Shown in pieces: positions 5,411 through 5,910 of a stretch of 5,910 nt of DNA. This DNA is from Pseudomonadota bacterium (GTDB lineage: Bacteria > Pseudomonadota > Alphaproteobacteria > Acetobacterales > Acetobacteraceae): the NCBI GenBank assembly GCA_021808185.1, contig JAKBCB010000250.1, positions 1 to 5,910 of the forward strand, in the 5' to 3' direction. Made by a program: the position numbers and the translations under genes. A model generated the notes under the pieces. It saw only the letters and a program-made list of their open reading frames with translations. It did no database searches and was not told the DNA's origin. The number at the start of each line of letters is the position of its first letter. The first letter of the stretch is position 1.

Positions 5411-5910
5411 CGCCGCCGGCCGGTGGGGCTCGCCGATCGCGGTCACGGCACCGCTGGGCGAGAATTTTTCGTGGTAGAAATTGGCCGGCGTGACACCCCG
5501 CGCGGACAGCCACGCGCGCACCGCATCCACCATCGGCGGCGGGCCGCACAGATAGATGTCCACGTCGCCGCCATTGAGATGCACGGGTTCGACATGCGCG
5601 GTCACGTAGCCCTTGCGCGGATGCGTGCTGTCCGCGGCGGCCACGCAGGTGGCGAAGGTGAAGCCCGGGATTTGGCGGGCAAACGCTTCCAGCCGCGCGA
5701 CTTCGACCAGATCGGTGTCGTTGGTCACGCCATAGACCAGGTGCACAGGCTGCGTGCTGCCGGTGGCGGCGAGCCTGCCAAGCATCGCGAGGAACGGCGC
5801 GAGCCCGGTTCCACCCGCAAGAAACAGCAGCGACCGGCGCACGTCGCGCAAGTAGAAGCTGCCGGATGGCCCGACGAGGTCCATCGACGTGCCCGGTGCG
5901 GCGGCTTCGC
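5408..5910 (-). CDS. benC: Benzoate 1,2-dioxygenase electron transfer component (reductase), C-terminal part, 5' end outside window
   Basis: BenC is the cytoplasmic NADH-dependent reductase that passes electrons through FAD and a 2Fe-2S centre to the BenAB oxygenase. Only the last 166 residues are visible, roughly half of the usual 335-340, so the plant-type ferredoxin domain and most of the flavin domain lie beyond the right edge. The reading frame is open to the window end; an internal Met at 5884 is not the true start. Visible motifs, numbered from that Met: GPSGSFYLR (residues 5-13, end of the flavin domain), LLFLAGGTGLAPF (19-31, NAD-binding glycine motif), YLCGPPPMVDAV (111-122, nicotinamide-side CGPP motif) and the terminal FYHEKF (136-141). 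All are typical of ferredoxin-NADP reductase-type oxygenase reductases. The reductase of another ring-hydroxylating dioxygenase is possible by motif alone, but benD seven bases downstream and the cat genes beyond it make BenC the best call. Confidence 0.93.
   Translation of the reverse strand, partial: EAAAPGTSMDLVGPSGSFYLRDVRRSLLFLAGGTGLAPFLAMLGRLAATGSTQPVHLVYGVTNDTDLVEVARLEAFARQIPGFTFATCVAAADSTHPRKGYVTAHVEPVHLNGGDVDIYLCGPPPMVDAVRAWLSARGVTPANFYHEKFSPSGAVTAIGEPHRPAA

Overview
The window is one tightly packed minus-strand gene cluster from a GC-rich bacterium, most likely an alpha- or betaproteobacterium. That placement rests on the base composition, codon use and the family resemblance of the proteins; I cannot name a genus. 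Eight genes run in the same direction from the right edge to the left edge: benC (5' part missing), benD, catA, catB, catC, pcaI, pcaJ and pcaF (3' part missing). About 95% of the window is coding and no gap exceeds 90 bases. I see no RNA gene, insertion sequence, CRISPR array, transporter or regulator.

Together the genes encode the ortho (beta-ketoadipate) route for benzoate. BenC feeds electrons from NADH to the benzoate dioxygenase (BenAB, expected beyond the right edge). BenD turns the resulting cis-diol carboxylate into catechol. CatA opens catechol to cis,cis-muconate, CatB closes this to muconolactone, and CatC isomerises it to 3-oxoadipate enol-lactone. PcaIJ moves CoA from succinyl-CoA to 3-oxoadipate, and PcaF cleaves 3-oxoadipyl-CoA to acetyl-CoA and succinyl-CoA. 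The one missing step between CatC and PcaIJ is the enol-lactone hydrolase (PcaD/CatD). The order catB-catC-I-J-F matches the catBCIJFD operon of Acinetobacter, so the hydrolase gene may lie just past the left edge.

Layout on the minus strand: benC (5910-5408), 7-base gap, benD (5400-4621), 50-base gap with a hairpin, catA (4570-3641), 83-base gap with two hairpins, catB (3557-2400), 10-base gap, catC (2389-2063), 90-base gap with a dyad and a short repeated motif, pcaI (1972-1292), 14-base gap, pcaJ (1277-615), 14-base gap, pcaF (600-1). Short junctions therefore join benC-benD, catB-catC and pcaI-pcaJ-pcaF. The three long junctions each carry a perfect inverted repeat, which divides the transcript into the modules benCD / catA / catBC / pcaIJF.

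The proteins belong to well-known families and their key catalytic residues are intact where visible. I find no undescribed biological system here. The points worth a second look are the hairpin-separated modules, the stop codons embedded in ribosome binding sites, the contents of the catC-pcaI spacer, and the absent lactonase and regulator.
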